NCBI GenBank assembly: GCA_018609925.1
Contig: JAHEOG010000003.1
Coordinates: 1-19,343, forward strand
Direction: 5' to 3'
DNA: 19,343 nt
Origin: Gammaproteobacteria bacterium
GTDB lineage: Bacteria > Pseudomonadota > Gammaproteobacteria > Thiohalorhabdales > Thiohalorhabdaceae
A program made the translations under genes and the position numbers. Below the pieces are notes generated by a model. That model made no database searches. It was not told the DNA's origin and worked only from the letters and a program-made list of their open reading frames with translations. Positions 16,633-19,343 of this stretch are shown here, piece after piece (positions within the stretch are counted from its first letter, which is position 1; every line of letters begins with the position of its first letter).

Positions 16633-17512
16633 GCTCTTCCCCTCCCATGCCGTTGCCCCCGTCCATCCGGAGGGCGAAGCGCAGCGGGCGGTCCCCGCCT
16701 CGCTCCAAGCGCTCCAGCAGGGCCCGGGCGCCCAGGTTTAGCTCCTCCGGCGCCACTTGCAGCGATCGCGCCACCGCCCTCTTCAGGCCTTTGCGCCGAT
16801 TCGCTACACGGTCGTAGACGTCGGGGTGAATCACGCCCCGGCCGCCCTCCATTACCACCGGTTCGTAGTCTATCCGGATGGGCACCGGCTCGGGAAATGG
16901 GACCCTAACCGGCTCTCCCGGAGTGCGCTTCCGCTGGCGCTGGATCCGGCGCCGGCGCTCCTCGGGCACCAGTCTTCGCTGCAGGTAGCCGGCGAGCTCG
17001 CGGGCGTCGTCGTTAGCCAGCCGGATGCAGCCCAGGCTAGCCGGAGCCCCGATCTGACCGGTACGCGCGGTCCCATGGAGGTAGTAGGGGCCGGTGATGG
17101 GGAGCTTGACCCGGCCCATGGGGTTGTCCGGGCTCGGCCGACGGACCCCTTTCTCCGGCGCCGAGGCCGGGGGAACCCAGCGCGGATTCCAGACCATCCG
17201 CTTCATCCACCACCGCCCGACGGGCGTGGGATGGGCGGGCTCGCCGATCGTCACCGGGCGCTCCATGACCACCCGGTCCCCGTCGAGAAGCCGCAGGGTG
17301 TAGGCGGGCAGGTTCACCTCGATGCGCAGGGTCCCCGCCTGGGCCGGCATGGTCGCCCCCAGGGCGGCCCAGACCAGGACCCAGGCGACCCGTGAGCCCA
17401 ACCGCCAAGGTCCACCCCCCCTGCCGGAGCCCCCTTGGGATGTCGGAAGCGGCCCGGCTTCACCTCCTTTTTCCCCTGCACTCCATGGGGAACCCTTCGA
17501 GCCGGGCTCCAT
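16622..17512 (-). CDS. L,D-transpeptidase (YkuD domain), exported
   Basis: 296 residues from the ATG at 17512. The YkuD domain holds the complete catalytic signature LHGTARTGQIGAPASLGCIR (145-164) with H146 and the nucleophile C162. Before it is the entry strand TLRIEVNLPAYTLRLL and the PTPVG motif. A signal peptide is visible as RVAWVLVWAALGATMPAQAG, about residues 41-60. It would form 3-3 peptidoglycan cross-links or attach proteins to the wall in the periplasm. No LysM or PG-binding repeat is seen; the C-terminus (about 170-296) is basic then alpha-helical and unassigned. Start is uncertain: a TTG at 17401 after GGGGGGTGGA would place the signal peptide right at the N-terminus and may be the real one. 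It overlaps plsY by 11 bases. Confidence 0.9.
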   Translation of the reverse strand: MEPGSKGSPWSAGEKGGEAGPLPTSQGGSGRGGGPWRLGSRVAWVLVWAALGATMPAQAGTLRIEVNLPAYTLRLLDGDRVVMERPVTIGEPAHPTPVGRWWMKRMVWNPRWVPPASAPEKGVRRPSPDNPMGRVKLPITGPYYLHGTARTGQIGAPASLGCIRLANDDARELAGYLQRRLVPEERRRRIQRQRKRTPGEPVRVPFPEPVPIRIDYEPVVMEGGRGVIHPDVYDRVANRRKGLKRAVARSLQVAPEELNLGARALLERLERGGDRPLRFALRMDGGNGMGGEEREP

Positions 17513-17690
17513 GCCCGAGCAGACGATATTCACCCCGGTTTGCGCTTCTACCCGCGGACATCCGGGGCGGCCCTCCAAAATAAAGGGCCGGCGAGCCTCC
17601 ACATGTGGGGCGCCGTGTGGTAGAGATGGAGTCACCTTAGCCACACCGGATCGGCCCCTCCACGACGGGGCCCCACGGGGACGGAAGACC

Positions 17691-18842
17691 ATGGATATCA
17701 AGCCGCTACTGCAGTTCATGGTGGAGAAAGGAGGATCGGACCTGTACCTAAGCGCCGGGGCGCCGCCGTCCATGAAGGTGGACGGGAAGCTCGCCCGCAT
17801 CGGCAAGCAGGCGGTAGGACCCCCGGATACCGAGAACCTCGCCGAGGCGGTGCTAACCGACAAGCAGAAGGCCCAGTTCGAGGAAGCCTTTGAGCTCAAC
17901 CTGGCGCTTTCCTATGCGGGACTAGGGCGATTCCGCGTCAACGTGTTCCGCCAGCGCGGCAGCGTCGGCTTCGTCTTCCGCCGCATCTACGACGAAATCC
18001 CCTCCTTGGAGGAGCTCAATCTGCCGGAGCAGGTGGGCAAGATCATCGAAGGCCAGCGGGGGATGGTCTTGGTGGTGGGCGCCACCGGATCGGGGAAGTC
18101 CACCACGCTGGCGGCCATGATCGACCAACGCAACGCCACCCACGCCGACCACATCATCACTGTGGAAGACCCCATCGAATACGTCCATCGCCACAAGAAG
18201 TCGGTGGTGAACCAACGCGAGATCGGCATGGACACCCTGTCCTGGGAATCGGCGCTGCAGAACACCCTACGCCAGGCCCCCGACGTGATCCTGGTGGGCG
18301 AGATCCGTAGCGCCGAGGTCATGGAGCAGGTGATCGCCTTCGCCGATACCGGCCATTTGGCCATCTCCACCCTGCACGCCAACAACGCCAATCAGGCCCT
18401 GGAGCGCATCGTCAACTTCTTCAACGAGGACCGCTACAACCAGACCCTCATGGACCTGTCACTTAACTTGGAGGCGATTATCTCCCAGCGGCTCATTCCC
18501 CGAGCTGACGGCCAGGGCCGGGTCGCGGCGTTGGAGATCCTGACCAACACCGCCACGGTGGCGGATGCCATCGCGGCAGGGAAGTTCGGCGAGATCAAGG
18601 AGATCATGGAGGAATCCCGTCAGCAGGGTATGCAGACCTTCGATCAGGCCCTCATCGACCTCTACAACGCCGACGAGATCACCGCGGAAGAGGCCCAGAC
18701 CCACGCCGACTCCGTCAACGATGTGCGCCTGGCCCTCAAGATGGCGAAGATCGAGGCCGGGGAGGCCAACCCCGAGGAGGCCGATTACCAGATCGAGGAC
18801 TCGGAGCCCGAGGCCCGGCCGGGGGGCCAACGACGTCTGTAA
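17691..18842 (+). CDS. pilU: Type IV pilus retraction ATPase, PilU type
   Basis: 383 residues. It starts MDIKPLLQFMVEKGGSDLYL, close to Pseudomonas PilU rather than PilT, and SAGAPPSMKVDGK follows. The Walker A is GATGSGKST (130-138), the Asp box ITVEDPIEYVH (156-166), Walker B VILVGEIR (199-206), and the His box STLHANN (226-232). HKKSVVNQREIGMDT (168-182) and QALERIVNFF are also PilU-like, and the PilT AIRNLIRE retraction motif is absent. PilU forms a hexamer working with PilT to retract pili for twitching motility and DNA uptake. The ATG at 17691 with GGAAG is chosen from family length. The C-terminal 25 residues are an acidic tail. No pilT is adjacent; upstream is the divergent L,D-transpeptidase gene. 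Confidence 0.95.
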   Translation: MDIKPLLQFMVEKGGSDLYLSAGAPPSMKVDGKLARIGKQAVGPPDTENLAEAVLTDKQKAQFEEAFELNLALSYAGLGRFRVNVFRQRGSVGFVFRRIYDEIPSLEELNLPEQVGKIIEGQRGMVLVVGATGSGKSTTLAAMIDQRNATHADHIITVEDPIEYVHRHKKSVVNQREIGMDTLSWESALQNTLRQAPDVILVGEIRSAEVMEQVIAFADTGHLAISTLHANNANQALERIVNFFNEDRYNQTLMDLSLNLEAIISQRLIPRADGQGRVAALEILTNTATVADAIAAGKFGEIKEIMEESRQQGMQTFDQALIDLYNADEITAEEAQTHADSVNDVRLALKMAKIEAGEANPEEADYQIEDSEPEARPGGQRRL

Positions 18843-19059
18843 GGCAGCCCCTCCGGGCCCTATGTGCCCCAAAACGGCTTCGGCGGGGAACCGAATGGGT
18901 TGACCGGCGATACCGACCCCCTTACATTGACCTTGCAGTCGAGGGTCCGCCTCGGTTCCGAGATTTCGGGAAGGTGGGTAGCCAAGGCCCATCTTGAAGC
19001 GGTGGATTAGGAAGCGTGGCACCGTCTCGGAATCGGATGGCTCCAACCAGGAGGAAGGC

Positions 19060-19343
19060 ATGAGCTCGACGGTGGAGGTAACCGACGGCAACTTCGAGGA
19101 TGAGGTACTGAGCTCGGACAAGCCCGTTCTGGTCGACTATTGGGCCGAATGGTGCGGCCCATGCAAGATGACCGCACCCATCCTGGACGAGGTTTCCGAC
19201 GAGTACGCCGAACAGCTCAAGATCGCCAAGCTCAATATCGACGAGAACCCGAATACACCTCCCAAATACGGTGTCCGCGGCATTCCCACCTTGATGCTCT
19301 TCAAGGACGGCAATGTCGAGGCCACGAAGGTCGGGGCCCTATC
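19060..19343 (+). CDS. trxA: Thioredoxin (cut by window edge)
   Basis: 94 codons are visible of about 108. It starts MSSTVEVTDGNFEDEVLSSD and has the WAEWCGPCKM active site with C32 and C35, then KLNIDENPNTPPKYGVRGIP including the cis-Pro loop GIPTL. It is the general dithiol reductant of the cytoplasm, and would be the natural electron donor for the thioredoxin-type ArsC at the other end of the window. AGGAGG (19049-19054) lies 5 bases before the ATG, an ideal site suggesting strong expression. The 217 bases between pilU and trxA contain TTGACC at 18927-18932 without a matching -10, and no clear pilU terminator. In gammaproteobacteria trxA is often followed by rho; that would be outside this window. 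Confidence 0.97.
   Translation, partial: MSSTVEVTDGNFEDEVLSSDKPVLVDYWAEWCGPCKMTAPILDEVSDEYAEQLKIAKLNIDENPNTPPKYGVRGIPTLMLFKDGNVEATKVGAL

Noticed and set aside
18843..19059. Promoter for trxA based on TTGACC at 18927
   Set aside because: No acceptable -10 lies at 16-19 bases from it, so the promoter is not called.

Overview
The window is GC-rich bacterial chromosome. The order tsaD / rpsU-yqeY-(mutS2)-dnaG-rpoD, a PilU-type pilus ATPase and trxA point to a gammaproteobacterium. Acidic proteins and frequent GTG/TTG starts would fit a Chromatiales- or Thiohalorhabdus-like halophile or sulfur oxidiser. That placement is inference from gene content, not a match to a named genome.

Left part (1-4010), mixed accessory genes. 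An arsenic operon on the minus strand reads arsR-arsC-acr3, with acr3 running off the left edge. Its promoter, with a small palindromic operator candidate, lies just upstream of arsR. Behind it on the same strand is a secreted Sel1-repeat protein. Next come a small two-helix membrane protein gene and, downstream of it, what look like decayed coding remnants ending in a UUCG hairpin. On the plus strand follow a YqhA/UPF0114 membrane protein and a 93-residue acidic protein of unknown function.

Middle (4011-7608). A gap of about 590 bases with no convincing gene precedes a large minus-strand MASE1-GGDEF-EAL protein. Its GGDEF signature is lost but its EAL catalytic residues are complete, so it is probably a c-di-GMP phosphodiesterase. 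A second gap of about 690 bases leads to a CAU-anticodon tRNA, probably tRNA-Ile2, which sits 18 bases behind a strong rpoD terminator.

Right part (7627-16632), the macromolecular-synthesis block. On the minus strand rpsU, yqeY, mutS2, dnaG and rpoD follow one another. They join ribosome assembly (S21), priming of replication (DnaG) and housekeeping transcription (sigma70). The unusual member is a full-length MutS2 with a Smr domain between yqeY and dnaG. tsaD (tRNA t6A synthesis) is divergent from rpsU; their shared 136-base spacer holds a TATAAT promoter for rpsU and a perfect 8-bp inverted repeat with a 10-base spacer. plsY (phospholipid acyltransferase) converges on tsaD and overlaps an upstream L,D-transpeptidase gene.

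Right end. pilU lies on the plus strand without pilT beside it, and trxA is cut by the window edge. No insertion sequence, CRISPR array or complete prophage element was seen. I found no clearly new multi-gene system. The best leads are MutS2 inside the macromolecular-synthesis operon, the rpsU/tsaD inverted repeat, the tRNA behind a terminator, and the decayed membrane gene.
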